Assembly: GCA_031290135.1 (NCBI GenBank)
Contig: JAITOE010000056.1
Coordinates: 1 to 40,896, forward strand
DNA length: 40,896 nt
Origin: Eubacteriales Family XIII. Incertae Sedis bacterium
Lineage (GTDB): Bacteria; Bacillota; Clostridia; Peptostreptococcales; Anaerovoracaceae
Reading direction: 5' to 3'
Position numbers and translations under genes: made by a program. The notes under the pieces were generated by a model. The model saw only the letters and a program-made list of their open reading frames with translations. It did not search any database and was not told the DNA's origin. Shown here in pieces: positions 8,406 to 19,671 of this stretch. Numbering within the stretch: position 1 is the stretch's first letter; each line of letters starts with the position of its first letter.

Positions 8406-9512
8406 TTATTTACCCTTTGGTTTTCCGAAGATCATCTTGCCTGCGGAGGTTTGCAGCACGCTGGTGACGGTGACGTCGATGGTTTTCCCGATAAAGCGCC
8501 GGCCGTCCTCCACGACGATCATGGTGCCGTCGTCCAAATACGCCACGGCCTGGTTGTTTTCCTTGCCCTCCTTCACGAGGAAAAGGTTCATCGATTCGCC
8601 CGGCAGCACCACCGGTTTCAGCGTGTTGGCCAGCTCGTTGATGTTCAGCACCTCCACGCCCTGGATGGTCGCCACCTTGTTCAGGTTGAAATCATTGGTG
8701 ACGACTTTTCCGTGCAGGTTCTGCGCGAGCTTCAGCAGCTTGATGTCCACTTCCGGGATTTCTTCAAGGCTTTTTTCCGCCTCCGTGTTGTAGATCTCCA
8801 CGCCGTGTTCCGTCTGGATGCGGTTGAGGACGTCTAAGCCCCGCCGGCCCCTGTTGCGCTTCAGGCTGTCCGAAGAGTCCGCGATATGCCGCAGCTCCAC
8901 GAGGACGAATTCCGGGATCACGATCTTGCCTTCAATGAAGCCCGTCTTCATGATGTCCGCGATCCGCCCGTCGATGATCACGCTGGTATCTAAGATCTTC
9001 GGCGTCGCGTCCGCGTCCTTGCCCTTTCCCCTGCCCTTGGCCGGGGCGCCGAGCCGGGCCGCAAGCAGGAGCGAAACGACGTCCTTCGCTTTCCGCGTGG
9101 CGATGACAATGCCCAGATAGCCCATGATGATGTAGGTGACGATGCTCAGGACCACGCTGATGTATTGGCCCGTGCCCGCAAAGATGTTGCTGATCAGAAA
9201 GGCGATGAGCAAGCCTATCACAAGGCCCGCCGTTCCGACCAGAATGTCGTTTGCGGGGACGGACTGCAGATCCGTTTCTATGTTTTTCGCGACTTTCGCG
9301 CCTTGTCTGCTGAGGGCGGGCGTTATGAAAAAAAACAGGACCCCGAAAACGATTACGCAGGCCGCTGCAAAAATGGTGCTGTGCAGCGGTTCCATCCGCG
9401 TAAGGTCATACTGGCCCGTCAGAGGTCCCAGCAACCGTATCAGCAGGAAGACCCCGTACCCCAAAAAAAGACCCACCACGGCCGCAACGATCCGAATTAA
9501 CGTTTTTATCAA
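8406..9512 (-). CDS. YacL-like membrane PIN/TRAM domain protein
   Basis: A membrane protein of 368 aa with four TM helices (about 4-28, 45-65, 90-112, 115-138). A PIN nuclease-fold domain follows (about 172-295, with [25 protein letters not shown] and VVTNDFNL keeping the acidic residues), and then a C-terminal TRAM domain (about 300-368). The length and order match Bacillus YacL, whose function is poorly known. PIN and TRAM folds suggest action on RNA at the membrane. Start: the codon at 9512 is TTG, with AAAGGGA seven bases upstream; no in-frame ATG fits. It lies between carD and ispDF in the conserved order. Confidence 0.92.
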   Translation of the reverse strand: MIKTLIRIVAAVVGLFLGYGVFLLIRLLGPLTGQYDLTRMEPLHSTIFAAACVIVFGVLFFFITPALSRQGAKVAKNIETDLQSVPANDILVGTAGLVIGLLIAFLISNIFAGTGQYISVVLSIVTYIIMGYLGIVIATRKAKDVVSLLLAARLGAPAKGRGKGKDADATPKILDTSVIIDGRIADIMKTGFIEGKIVIPEFVLVELRHIADSSDSLKRNRGRRGLDVLNRIQTEHGVEIYNTEAEKSLEEIPEVDIKLLKLAQNLHGKVVTNDFNLNKVATIQGVEVLNINELANTLKPVVLPGESMNLFLVKEGKENNQAVAYLDDGTMIVVEDGRRFIGKTIDVTVTSVLQTSAGKMIFGKPKGK

Positions 9513-9608
9513 TAACCCATCCCTTTCAATTCGCGTTTATTGCGTTTATTGCGTTTTGTTTAAACGAAAACTGCAAAAAACGCCCCCAATTCCCCCCTGT
9601 TTATAGCA

Positions 9609-10091
9609 TTAAATGCCGCAAACCATCTTTTCTATCTTGGTTTCCAGTTCGGAAGCCTCTACATTCACCGCGAGGATCAGTTCGCTGATCAGGATCTGCT
9701 TCGCGTTGCTCAGCATCTTTTTTTCGCCTGTGGACAGTTTTTTTACCCGGTCGATGCGCATGAGGTTCCGCACCACCTCCGCCACGTGGAACGTCTCGCC
9801 CGTTTTCAGCTTCGCCATGTTTTCACGGTAACGGCGGTTCCAGTTGTCCGACATTTCTGTCGAGTCATTGGCGAGGACGTCCATGATATGGGACGTTTCA
9901 TCCGCGTCTATCACCTCGCGCACGCCGATTACATCCGAACTTTCACAGGGTATCATGACCTTCATGTCGCCAAACGCGACCCTTAAAATGTAATACTCCC
10001 TTGTTTCGCCGAGAATTTTTTTCTCTTCAACAGCTTCTATGACGCCGGCACCGTGCATTGGATATACAATTCTGTCACCTATTGCAAACAT
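9609..10091 (-). CDS. carD: CarD/CdnL family transcriptional regulator
   Basis: A protein of 160 aa related to CarD/CdnL, which binds the RNA polymerase beta subunit and stabilises open complexes at housekeeping promoters. The N-terminal RNAP-interacting domain begins MFAIGDRIVYPMHGAGVIEA and shares the Tudor-like fold with the Mfd RID. The C-terminal helical part carries WNRRYRENMAKL and the Arg/Lys-rich KLSTGEKKML. The ORF track begins 18 codons upstream, but ATG 10091 is the family start and has GGAGGAG just before it. Two promoter-like sequences lie upstream. It heads the run carD-yacL-ispDF-proS-Nudix. Confidence 0.94.
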   Translation of the reverse strand: MFAIGDRIVYPMHGAGVIEAVEEKKILGETREYYILRVAFGDMKVMIPCESSDVIGVREVIDADETSHIMDVLANDSTEMSDNWNRRYRENMAKLKTGETFHVAEVVRNLMRIDRVKKLSTGEKKMLSNAKQILISELILAVNVEASELETKIEKMVCGI

Positions 10092-10158
10092 TTTACTCCT
10101 CCGTGAATGGCAGATGCGAAACAAAAAAGCGGTTGCATGAAGCATCCCCCTGTCTTAT

Positions 10159-10188
10159 AGTATACCGCATCTTTCGGCAGGCTGTCAA
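10159..10188 (-). promoter_or_regulatory. Promoter P1 for the carD run
   Basis: On the minus strand TTGACA (10183-10188) and TATACT (10159-10164) are 18 bases apart. The leader would be about 60 nt. Confidence 0.75.
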
Positions 10189-10202
10189 GAAAACAATTTT
10201 TC

Positions 10203-10231
10203 AGTTTATCACAACGATATTGGCATGTCAA
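10203..10231 (-). promoter_or_regulatory. Possible second promoter P2 for carD
   Basis: On the minus strand TTGACA (10226-10231) and TAAACT (10203-10208) are 17 bases apart. The -10 box matches consensus at four of six positions, so this is weaker than P1. Confidence 0.4.
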
Positions 10232-10272
10232 CAAATTTTTTTCCCCAGAAGTTTCCATTTTCCATTTTGTAA

Positions 10273-11391
10273 TCATCGGATGCCGTAAAGCAGGCGCGTG
10301 AACGCTTTCACGCCTGCCGCCAAAGCGGCTTCGTCCGGGTCGAACGTATCGCTGTGGAGCGGGGCGCCGGCGCCGCAGCCCAGATGGAAAAAGAGCCCGG
10401 GCATTTGCCGCTGATAGAAAGAAAAATCCTCCCCGGCCATGGTGGGCGCTTCGGGTTCGATGAACGGGAGCGGCTTTTCGCCGTCGCACATGGCGCGTTT
10501 CACTTCGTCAAACAGGGCCGGCTTGTTGATTACGGCAGGGTAGCCTTCCAGGCGCGTGATTTCAATTTTACAGCCGAATTCCTTTTGGAGCCCGTCCGCT
10601 ATGGCGTCAAGGCGGTCCGACATGAAGCGGAAAATCTCATCCTGAAAACAGCGCATGCTTCCGCGCAGCGTTGTTTTCCCGGAGATGACATTGACGGCCG
10701 TCCCGCTCTCAAAAATGCCGAATTTCAACAAACGGAACACGGCGGGGGGGATTTCCTGTTCCATTTCATACGCGGCGCGGACAAAGCGCGTCCCGATCAG
10801 CAGCGCGTCAATCCCGCGTTCCGACCTGGCCGCGTGGCTGCTTCTCCCATAGATCTCGATGCAAAGATTGCAGGTCTTCGCCATGAATTCGTTTTTTCGG
10901 CAAATGACGGCGCCCTGCGGAAATTCGGGCCAAAGATGGAGCCCGAATATTTTTTTCGCCCGGTATTTTTCAAAAATGCCCGATTCGCAGATTTCCTTTG
11001 CCCCCCCGGTGGTTTCCTCCGCCGCCTGGAAGACAAGGAGCAGGTTGTGGGGGAGGGCGGCGAGGTTTTTCGCGGCTTCTTCGGCAAACACCAAAAGGAT
11101 GGCCATATGGCCGTCGTGGCCGCAGGCGTGCATTTTGCCCGGATGCGCCGAAGCGTAGCCGCAGACGTTCTTCTCTGAAATGGGAAGGGCGTCCATGTCG
11201 CTGCGAAACGCCAGCGTGCCGGGCTTCCCAGCGTCAAAATAAGCGCACAGCCCGGCTTTTCCCGCAGGCACGATTTCACAGGGGAGTTTCGAAAGGACGG
11301 ACGTCACATAAGCGAGGGTTTCGGGCAGGTCAAAACCGATTTCCGGTATTTTATGCAGGTCTCTGCGGTATCGAATCAGCCGTTCCAACAT
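10273..11391 (-). CDS. M20-family amidohydrolase
   Basis: A cytosolic metallo-amidohydrolase of 372 aa in the M20D group (hippurate hydrolase, N-acyl-amino acid or N-acetyl-diaminopimelate deacetylase type). Metal-site motifs are intact: HACGHDGHM (88-96), QAAEETTGG with the catalytic Glu (about 122-130), LHLWPEFPQG (His152), and MAGEDFSFY plus LHSDTFDPDE near the C-terminus. The dimerisation insert with GRSSHAA is present. The exact N-acyl substrate cannot be told from sequence. It is on the same strand as carD but separated by about 180 bases that hold the carD promoters. AAGGATGG precedes the ATG. Confidence 0.9.
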   Translation of the reverse strand: MLERLIRYRRDLHKIPEIGFDLPETLAYVTSVLSKLPCEIVPAGKAGLCAYFDAGKPGTLAFRSDMDALPISEKNVCGYASAHPGKMHACGHDGHMAILLVFAEEAAKNLAALPHNLLLVFQAAEETTGGAKEICESGIFEKYRAKKIFGLHLWPEFPQGAVICRKNEFMAKTCNLCIEIYGRSSHAARSERGIDALLIGTRFVRAAYEMEQEIPPAVFRLLKFGIFESGTAVNVISGKTTLRGSMRCFQDEIFRFMSDRLDAIADGLQKEFGCKIEITRLEGYPAVINKPALFDEVKRAMCDGEKPLPFIEPEAPTMAGEDFSFYQRQMPGLFFHLGCGAGAPLHSDTFDPDEAALAAGVKAFTRLLYGIR

Positions 11392-11509
11392 AGCTGTACC
11401 ATCCTTTTCCTCATGAACAATGGATTATGGCGATATTTTTAGTTATGATACCCAAAAATCCGCAATATAATCGCACGGCATGCGCTGTTTCTGAAAAAAA
11501 TAATATCAC
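11392..11509. other. Intergenic gap between divergent genes
   Basis: AT-rich DNA between the amidohydrolase (minus) and the SLH-protein promoter (plus). I see no gene, and no convincing minus-strand promoter for the amidohydrolase. Confidence 0.4.
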
Positions 11510-11538
11510 TTGACAAGCAAACGGAGAAAATGTAGAAT
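11510..11538 (+). promoter_or_regulatory. Promoter for the SLH-protein gene
   Basis: TTGACA (11510-11515) and TAGAAT (11533-11538) are 17 bases apart. The resulting leader is about 150 nt, long for a structural gene, and contains a short ORF at 11604. Confidence 0.75.
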
Positions 11539-11603
11539 GTAATAGTATAGATTATTATAGAAAGATATATTTTAATGTGTAAAAATGTGGAAAGGAAGCA
11601 CGA

Positions 11604-11645
11604 ATGGATCTACGGAAAAGGGGAAGAGGGGGCGGCGCCGTTTAG
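11604..11645 (+). CDS. Possible 13-codon leader ORF upstream of the SLH gene
   Basis: ATG at 11604 with AAAGGAA nine bases upstream opens a short frame (MDLRKRGRGGGAV, then TAG). It is basic and Gly-rich. It lies within the predicted leader, about 50 bases before the SLH gene start. It may be a chance ORF; the ribosome-binding-like sequence is the only support. Confidence 0.2.
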   Translation: MDLRKRGRGGGAV

Positions 11646-11694
11646 GGAAGCGGCGGATAAGCCAAGCAAGAGAAATGAAAGGGGATGAACGTAC

Positions 11695-14124
11695 ATGATT
11701 AGATTTAAGAAAGAAAAGAACAAAGCGCTGGCATTTTGCTTAGCAGTCATGATGGCAGTCGGGGGTATCGGGTGCGCCGGTTTCGGCGCGCCGGCGTTTG
11801 CCGCAAACACAGGCGCGCCGGCCGCAAGTTTTAACGACACGGCAGGGCACTGGGGAGCCGGCGCCGTCGCCAAGTGGAGCGCGCTGAATATTTTGGCGGG
11901 CTATGAAAACGGAAGCTTTCTCCCGGACAACTCCATCACCAGGGGCGAATTCGCGGTGATCCTCGACAGGGTCATGCGATATGAGGACACGGCCACGAAT
12001 TCGTTTTCGGATCTGGACAACGCCTTTTACACGGACGCCATTTTAAAAGCGAACGCCGCCGGGATCATCAAGGGCGACGCGGGCGGGACCGTAAGGCCGA
12101 AAGCCAATATCACGCGGGAAGAAGCCGCCGTGCTTTTCGCGCGGGCCTTCGCCTTTGACGAAGCGGGCGGGGGCGGCGCTTTCAACGACGCCTCACAGAT
12201 CTCATCGTGGGCGGCGGGCTTAGTGTCCGTCATGGCGCAGAAAAACTTCATTCAGGGGAGCAACGGCACGTTCAGGCCGAAAGCCGGAATCACCCGGGCT
12301 GAAGTGGTCACGATCCTGAACAACGCGGTCGCCGGCTTCTATACACAGCCCGGAACCTATACGGTAAACACGCCGGGCGTCGTGATCGTGAACGCGGGCG
12401 GCGTCACGCTGGAAGCCTCCTCCGCCGGAACGCTGATCCTCGCGGAAGGGATCGGCAGCGGGACGGTGACGCTTACCAACGTAAAGGTAAGCGAAAAAGC
12501 AACGATCCGGGGCGGCGGCGAGACCCATGTCGCGGGGGGCAGCATTGCCACGCTCGCCGTCGATAAGCTGAAAGGGGCGGAAAAAATCATCGCTGCCGCA
12601 GACGCGGCGATAGGGACGCTGCATATTGTAAAGGGCGGCCAGTCCGTGACCCTGACCGGCAAATTCGGGGACGTCCGCGTGGACGACAAGGCTCCGGTGC
12701 ATTTTGTGGCAGCGACCGCGAACACAGTCACCGTAACGGCGGAAGGCGCCGTCATAAGCATCGACAAGGATTCGTCCATCGCCACGCTGACCTTTACGGG
12801 GACGGCGAAAAACGCGGCGCTCAACAACGCAGGAACGATCGGAACCCTGAACATAGAAGCCGGGGCGACGGGCATGAAGATCAAGAACACGGGTACGATC
12901 AAGACCATCCATGACAAAACGGGCGAAATAAAGAATGAAGGCACGACAGGCGGCGGCGGAGGCGGCGGCGGAAGCACGGGCGGCGGCAAACCCTCCATTG
13001 TCAAAGTGAGCGTGAAAGACGCCAAGACCGTCCTTCTGGAGTTGGACAGGGCGCCGGGAGCAGCGTTGGGCGTGGCGGATTTCCGCGCGGAAACGACCGG
13101 CGCGTCCATCATCGCCGGCGCAGTCGGGACGCCCGCCGCGATAACGAGCGCGTCCGCCATTGCCGGAACCACCACCCAGTACAGCCTGACGATGGACGTC
13201 GCGATTCTTCTCGGACATTACGTGAAGGTCACGCCGAACTCCAGCAAACTGCAGGGCGGCGCAAAAGAGGGGCAGTATACGGACGTGACCGTGACAGACC
13301 TGGCGGCGCTGAAAGCGATGCTGGCGAATCCGGTGGTCAAGGTCATAAACCTCGCCACGGCGGCGGCGATAGACAGGACGTTTCTCGGCGGTGATCTTTT
13401 CGTCCTGAACAAGACCCTTCGAATCCTGCCGAAAAACAGTTTGACAATCGGGCAAAACGTGGTCGTGTCGGGCAGCGGGATCATCCTCGCGGAAAAGGAC
13501 GCTACGTTTGTCAATGCGTCCAAGAAGGGCGTCAATTTCTTCGGAGGCGAAGAAATCTCCTTGAAACTGCAAGCGCTGTCTACCATGATTGAAAACAGAA
13601 GCGACGGGTCGAAAATGGAAATCAGCCCGGCAGCGGGGGCAGACATGAACCTGACAAGCGGCACGCTGACGCTGAAAAAAAGCAAATATCTCTTTGACGG
13701 CGCAGCCACGGTCAAGTCGAACCGGTTCTCTGCCGCCATAGACTGGGATTTGACGGACGCCGCGCGCGTAACGGTTGCAAACGGAGCCGTCGTAAACTTC
13801 TCCGACAATAAAAAGCTGACGGGAAGCGGGAAGCTCACCGTGAACGCGGGCGGAAAGATCACCGTCAGCGGCACACATGCCCTGACGGGCAGCGTGGCGT
13901 TGCTCTTAGAGAAAAACGCGGCCCTGACCGTGAATGACAAAGCCGTCCTGAAAACCGAAACGAACGCGACCGTCAGGGGAACCGACAAGACCTCCGTCCT
14001 GACGGTGACAACCGGAGGGAAGCTCGAAGGCAAGGGTTTCGCCGGCATAAACACGGCAGAGAACACGGTGGGCAGCTATGTCTGGGACAACAGCAAATGG
14101 GTGAAGCAGACGGCTAAACCATAA
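11695..14124 (+). CDS. Exported S-layer homology (SLH) domain protein
   Basis: A surface protein of 809 aa. Residues 1-36 form a signal peptide ending in APAFA-A. Three SLH domains follow (about 44-90, 100-150, 160-212; for example DNSITRGEFAVIL, ANITREEAAVLFARAF, AGITRAEVVTILNN). These bind pyruvylated secondary cell-wall polymer. From about 215 to 410 is a repetitive Val/Thr/Gly beta-rich part. A Gly-rich linker (about 416-432, eight consecutive glycines) leads to a C-terminal part of about 375 aa with beta-solenoid-like repeats (SGKLTVNAGGKITVSG). AAAGGGG precedes the ATG. The gene has its own promoter and a terminator-like hairpin behind it. CsaB, encoded at 22472, is the enzyme class that creates the SLH ligand. 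The C-terminal function is not recognised. Confidence 0.9.
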   Translation: MIRFKKEKNKALAFCLAVMMAVGGIGCAGFGAPAFAANTGAPAASFNDTAGHWGAGAVAKWSALNILAGYENGSFLPDNSITRGEFAVILDRVMRYEDTATNSFSDLDNAFYTDAILKANAAGIIKGDAGGTVRPKANITREEAAVLFARAFAFDEAGGGGAFNDASQISSWAAGLVSVMAQKNFIQGSNGTFRPKAGITRAEVVTILNNAVAGFYTQPGTYTVNTPGVVIVNAGGVTLEASSAGTLILAEGIGSGTVTLTNVKVSEKATIRGGGETHVAGGSIATLAVDKLKGAEKIIAAADAAIGTLHIVKGGQSVTLTGKFGDVRVDDKAPVHFVAATANTVTVTAEGAVISIDKDSSIATLTFTGTAKNAALNNAGTIGTLNIEAGATGMKIKNTGTIKTIHDKTGEIKNEGTTGGGGGGGGSTGGGKPSIVKVSVKDAKTVLLELDRAPGAALGVADFRAETTGASIIAGAVGTPAAITSASAIAGTTTQYSLTMDVAILLGHYVKVTPNSSKLQGGAKEGQYTDVTVTDLAALKAMLANPVVKVINLATAAAIDRTFLGGDLFVLNKTLRILPKNSLTIGQNVVVSGSGIILAEKDATFVNASKKGVNFFGGEEISLKLQALSTMIENRSDGSKMEISPAAGADMNLTSGTLTLKKSKYLFDGAATVKSNRFSAAIDWDLTDAARVTVANGAVVNFSDNKKLTGSGKLTVNAGGKITVSGTHALTGSVALLLEKNAALTVNDKAVLKTETNATVRGTDKTSVLTVTTGGKLEGKGFAGINTAENTVGSYVWDNSKWVKQTAKP

Positions 14125-14159
14125 GCGTTTCGCGTCCTTCATCGCAATAAATCCAAACG

Positions 14160-14193
14160 CACGCCCCTGCGGGAACGTCTCCGCAGGGGCGTG
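14160..14193 (+). terminator. Strong hairpin after the SLH gene
   Basis: CACGCCCCTGCGG and CCGCAGGGGCGTG form a perfect 13-bp stem with an 8-nt loop, 35 bases after the SLH stop. The U-tract after it is poor (TCGGTTTAT), so it may terminate partially or protect the 3' end. Confidence 0.6.
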
Positions 14194-14256
14194 TCGGTTT
14201 ATGGGAATCCGCGGCGCTGCTGAAACCGTCAGACGATCCAAAAACGAGGTGGAGAA

Positions 14257-16960
<2,704 letters not shown>

Positions 16961-16962
<2 letters not shown>

Positions 16963-16974
16963 GATTCATAACAG
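16961..16974 (+). repeat. Short dispersed motif AAGATTCATAACAG, copy 1
   Basis: The 14-mer overlaps the stop codon of the histidine kinase. It recurs exactly at 24362-24375 and as GAGATTCATAGCAC at 26183-26196, each time on the plus strand and just behind a coding region. Confidence 0.5.
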
Positions 16975-17004
16975 TCAATCACGGCGGGTTCCGTCACCAA
17001 ACGG

Positions 17005-17054
17005 AAGGGCGCTTTTCGGCTGTTTTTCGGCCGCGAAAACCGCCCTTGCTTTTT
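17005..17054 (+). terminator. Rho-independent terminator of the histidine kinase gene
   Basis: AAGGGCG-c-TTTTCGG pairs with CCG-c-GAAAA-c-CGCCCTT, followed by GCTTTTT. It lies about 40 bases after the kinase stop. Confidence 0.75.
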
Positions 17055-17074
17055 CATGCCGTAAAATGTATAAT
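17046..17074 (+). promoter_or_regulatory. Probable promoter for mgtE
   Basis: TTGCTT (17046-17051) and a perfect TATAAT (17069-17074) are 17 bases apart. The -35 overlaps the tail of the upstream terminator. The predicted start near 17081 falls within the first bases of the long hairpin at 17078-17238. Confidence 0.6.
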
Positions 17075-17077
17075 TGT

Positions 17078-17238
17078 AGGCGACCTCCGAAAACCCCGCT
17101 GTGCCATCGGAAGAGGATTTTTTTCGTCGGGCTAGGCGGCGGGTTCCGCTGATACTGGCGGTATTAGCGGGTTCCGCCAACAACGCCCGGCGGAAAAAAG
17201 ACCGTCCGGGGGTGCGGCGGGGTTTTCGGAGGTCGCCT
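17078..17238 (+). ncRNA. 161-nt long hairpin in the mgtE leader
   Basis: AGGCGACCTCCGAAAACCCC plus GC (17078-17099) is perfectly complementary to the 22 bases at 17217-17238. The inner arms also pair: ATTTTTTTCGTCGGGC against GCCCGGCGGAAAAAAG with wobbles, then GGCGG against CCGCC and CCGCTGATAC against GTATTAGCGG around a small loop. Almost the whole element folds into one rod. It does not match the M-box Mg2+ riboswitch as I know it. It could be a leader regulator of mgtE or a small non-autonomous repeat. Confidence 0.6.
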
Positions 17239-17308
17239 TTAGAGGCTGAAACGGTCTTTGAAGCGTCTGCGTGGGCGTATGCGGGTTCGCCGGAAAGGGA
17301 AAGGCCCG

Positions 17309-18685
17309 ATGGAAAACGAAAAAACCTTTGAAGAGATTTCGGCGGAAATCATCGCGCTGTTGGACGCGAAAAAATACATCCGCGCACGGGATGAAATCCT
17401 GAAGATCAACGAAGTCGATACGGCGGAGCTTCTGGAAGAGATCATCGAAGAACTGGGCATAGAATATGCGGTCATCCTGTTCCGCATGCTGCCGAAGGAC
17501 GTCTCCGTGGAGGTGTTTTCGTATTTGCCGCCGGACGACCGGCTGGCGATCATCAACGTCATTACCGACAAGGAACTGAAATACATCATCGACGAGCTGG
17601 ATTTTGACGACATGATCGACGTGCTGGAGGAGCTGCCGGCGAACATCGTCGATAAGATTCTCGAAAAGACGACAAAGGAAGAACGCAAGCAGATCAATAC
17701 GTTTTTGAACTACCCGGACCGCAGTGCCGGAAGCCTCATGACGCCGGACTACATCAGCCTGCAAAAGGGAATGACGGTGGAGGCCGCCATGGCGCATATC
17801 AAGCGGGTCGGGATGGACAGCGAAACGATCTACACCTGCTACGTGAAGGACCAGGGCAGGAAGCTCATCGGGATCGTGTCCCTGCGGGCGCTCGTCATCG
17901 CGGACAGCGACGCCCGCGTCGCCGACATGCTGGACGAGGACATGGTGTACGTGAACGTCTACGACGACCAGGAAGATGTTTCGGAGATGTTCAAAAAGTA
18001 TGGATTTCTGGCGATTCCCGTGGTAGACAACGAAAAACGCCTGGTGGGGATCATTACGGTTGACGATATCTTCGGCGTCATCGAAGAGGAATATAACGAA
18101 GATTTCGAGAGGATGGCGGGCGTTCTGGATTCGGGCGACGCGGAATATATGGACATCGGCGTGTTCAAGCATGTGTGGAACCGGCTGCCGTGGCTGATTT
18201 TCCTCATGATTTCGGCGATGGTCACGGGCAGCATCATCCGCAGCTTCGAGGTGCTGCTTTCCAATGTCATCAGCCTTGCGGTCTATCTGCCGCTGCTCAT
18301 GGGGACGGGCGGAAATTCCGGCTCCCAGACGGCGACCCTCGTCATCCGCGGCATGGCGGTGGGCAACCTGGAGCTGCGGGACGCCCTGCGGGTGCTCTGG
18401 AAGGAACTGCGCGTCAGCATTACCATCGGATTCATCCTCAGCTGCCTGAATTTCGCCAAGATATTGCTGTTGGACCGGGAAAGCTTGGTCGTCGCGGCAA
18501 CCGTGTGCATTTCCATGCTGGTCATCGTAACGATGGCGAAGTGCATCGGCGGCATGCTGCCGATGCTGGCGAAGCGGGTGGGCATAGACCCGGCGCTCAT
18601 GGCGGCGCCGATGATCTCGTCGCTGACGGATCTGGTGTCGTGCATCACCTATTTTTCGCTGGCAACCATCGTATTGAACACCTAA
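17309..18685 (+). CDS. mgtE: MgtE magnesium transporter/channel
   Basis: A Mg2+ channel of 458 aa. It has an N-terminal MgtE_N helical domain (about 5-125), two CBS domains (about 130-255) that sense intracellular Mg2+, a plug helix, and a C-terminal membrane domain of about five helices (about 285-455). The family signature MGTGGNSGSQTATLVIRG is present. The ORF track begins at TTG 17258. I chose ATG 17309 (MENEKTF) because it has AAAGGGAAAGG just upstream and fits the family start. The leader is dominated by a 161-nt hairpin. A double-hairpin repeat begins within the last codons, with TAA inside its first stem. Confidence 0.95.
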   Translation: MENEKTFEEISAEIIALLDAKKYIRARDEILKINEVDTAELLEEIIEELGIEYAVILFRMLPKDVSVEVFSYLPPDDRLAIINVITDKELKYIIDELDFDDMIDVLEELPANIVDKILEKTTKEERKQINTFLNYPDRSAGSLMTPDYISLQKGMTVEAAMAHIKRVGMDSETIYTCYVKDQGRKLIGIVSLRALVIADSDARVADMLDEDMVYVNVYDDQEDVSEMFKKYGFLAIPVVDNEKRLVGIITVDDIFGVIEEEYNEDFERMAGVLDSGDAEYMDIGVFKHVWNRLPWLIFLMISAMVTGSIIRSFEVLLSNVISLAVYLPLLMGTGGNSGSQTATLVIRGMAVGNLELRDALRVLWKELRVSITIGFILSCLNFAKILLLDRESLVVAATVCISMLVIVTMAKCIGGMLPMLAKRVGIDPALMAAPMISSLTDLVSCITYFSLATIVLNT

Positions 18686-18765
18686 CCCGGTTTCTGCAAG
18701 AAACCGCTGGTAGGTGTCATGCAAGGCTCTCCAAAATCTATGATTTTGTGAGAGCTACTGCTGAA
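18679..18765 (+). repeat. Double-hairpin intergenic repeat, copy 1
   Basis: Starting CACCTAACCCGGTTTCTG at the mgtE stop, the element folds into two hairpins: CACCTA/TAGGTG enclosing CGGTTTCT/AGAAACCG, then GCTCTC-AAAATC/GATTTT-GAGAGC. It ends ctactgctgaa. A near-identical 87-nt copy lies on the minus strand at 29836-29922. In both cases it sits between two co-oriented genes and points with transcription. Confidence 0.8.
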
Positions 18766-18779
18766 CTTAGGATGAACAA

Positions 18780-19634
18780 ATGACAGACAACCATGTGATT
18801 ACGCCTGAATATCTGCGCGGTCTCCTGAAGCTGCGGCCGAGGGGAAGCCATAAAGGAGATTACGGCAGGCTTCTGATCGTGGCCGGGTCGCCGGGAATGG
18901 CGGGCGCGGCGGTGCTTTGTGCGCGGGGAGCGTACAGGAGCGGCGCCGGACTGGTAAAAATTTCCATAGACGAAACCTTGTTTCCCGTCCTGCACGGCGG
19001 CGCGGCGGAGGCCACCTGCATGGGGCGGGATTTCCCGGAAGGCTGCCCGGAAGGCTTTGACGCGGCGGCGGCGGGGCCTGGGCTGGGCGACACGCGGGAG
19101 ACGGCGGCCTTAGTCAGAATGATCCTGCGCACATATAAAGGAACGCTTGTGCTGGATGCCGACGCGCTGAACGCAATTGCGGGGGACCGGGGCCTTCAGG
19201 CGGAGCTGCGCCTGCTTGCGGGCAGGACGGTCGTTACGCCGCACGCCGGTGAAGCCGCGCGCCTTCTGGGTGCGGACATAGGAGCGGACGGCGGCGCCAG
19301 AATCGCGGCAGCCGTGAAACTGGCGGAGATCACGGGGGCGGTGGCCGTGCTGAAGGGCGCGGACAGCCTGGTGGTTTCGCCGGACGGGGAGATGATGGTC
19401 AACCGGACGGGAAATCCGGGAATGGCGACGGGCGGCAGCGGAGATGTGCTTACCGGGATCATCGCGTCTTTGGCGGGGCAGGGGCTGCGGCCCTTTGACG
19501 CCGCCGCCGCAGGTGTACACATACACGGACGGGCAGGCGACCTTGCTGCGGAAAAATACGGGGAATATGGAATGACGGCTGCGGACGTCGCGGAAATGAC
19601 CGCGTTCGCGATCAAGGAGATCGTCGGGAAATGA
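18780..19634 (+). CDS. nnrD: ADP-dependent NAD(P)H-hydrate dehydratase
   Basis: A metabolite-repair enzyme of 284 aa that dehydrates the S-form of hydrated NAD(P)H using ADP. It has a ribokinase-like fold with the family signatures KGDYGRLLIVAGSPGMAGA, an AAAGPGLG segment, VVTPHAGEAARLLG and NPGMATGGSGDVLTGIIASL. Many bacteria fuse this domain to the NnrE epimerase; here only the dehydratase half is present and no epimerase is in the window. The ATG follows the double-hairpin repeat with a modest TTAGGATG ribosome site. It is followed 37 bases later by the small exported protein. Confidence 0.94.
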   Translation: MTDNHVITPEYLRGLLKLRPRGSHKGDYGRLLIVAGSPGMAGAAVLCARGAYRSGAGLVKISIDETLFPVLHGGAAEATCMGRDFPEGCPEGFDAAAAGPGLGDTRETAALVRMILRTYKGTLVLDADALNAIAGDRGLQAELRLLAGRTVVTPHAGEAARLLGADIGADGGARIAAAVKLAEITGAVAVLKGADSLVVSPDGEMMVNRTGNPGMATGGSGDVLTGIIASLAGQGLRPFDAAAAGVHIHGRAGDLAAEKYGEYGMTAADVAEMTAFAIKEIVGK

Positions 19635-19671
19635 CGGGCGGTATGCGGACGGCGTAACAAAAGGAGGGCTT

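Noticed and set aside
12220-13878. Minus-strand ORF of 552 aa
   Set aside because: Antisense shadow of the SLH-protein gene; Arg/His/Gly-rich with no recognisable motif.
17078-17308. M-box (ykoK) Mg2+ riboswitch before mgtE
   Set aside because: I do not see the conserved M-box segments; the leader is a single long palindromic rod.
17132-18724. Minus-strand ORF of 530 aa
   Set aside because: Antisense shadow of mgtE, extended through the long hairpin; composition typical of a shadow frame.
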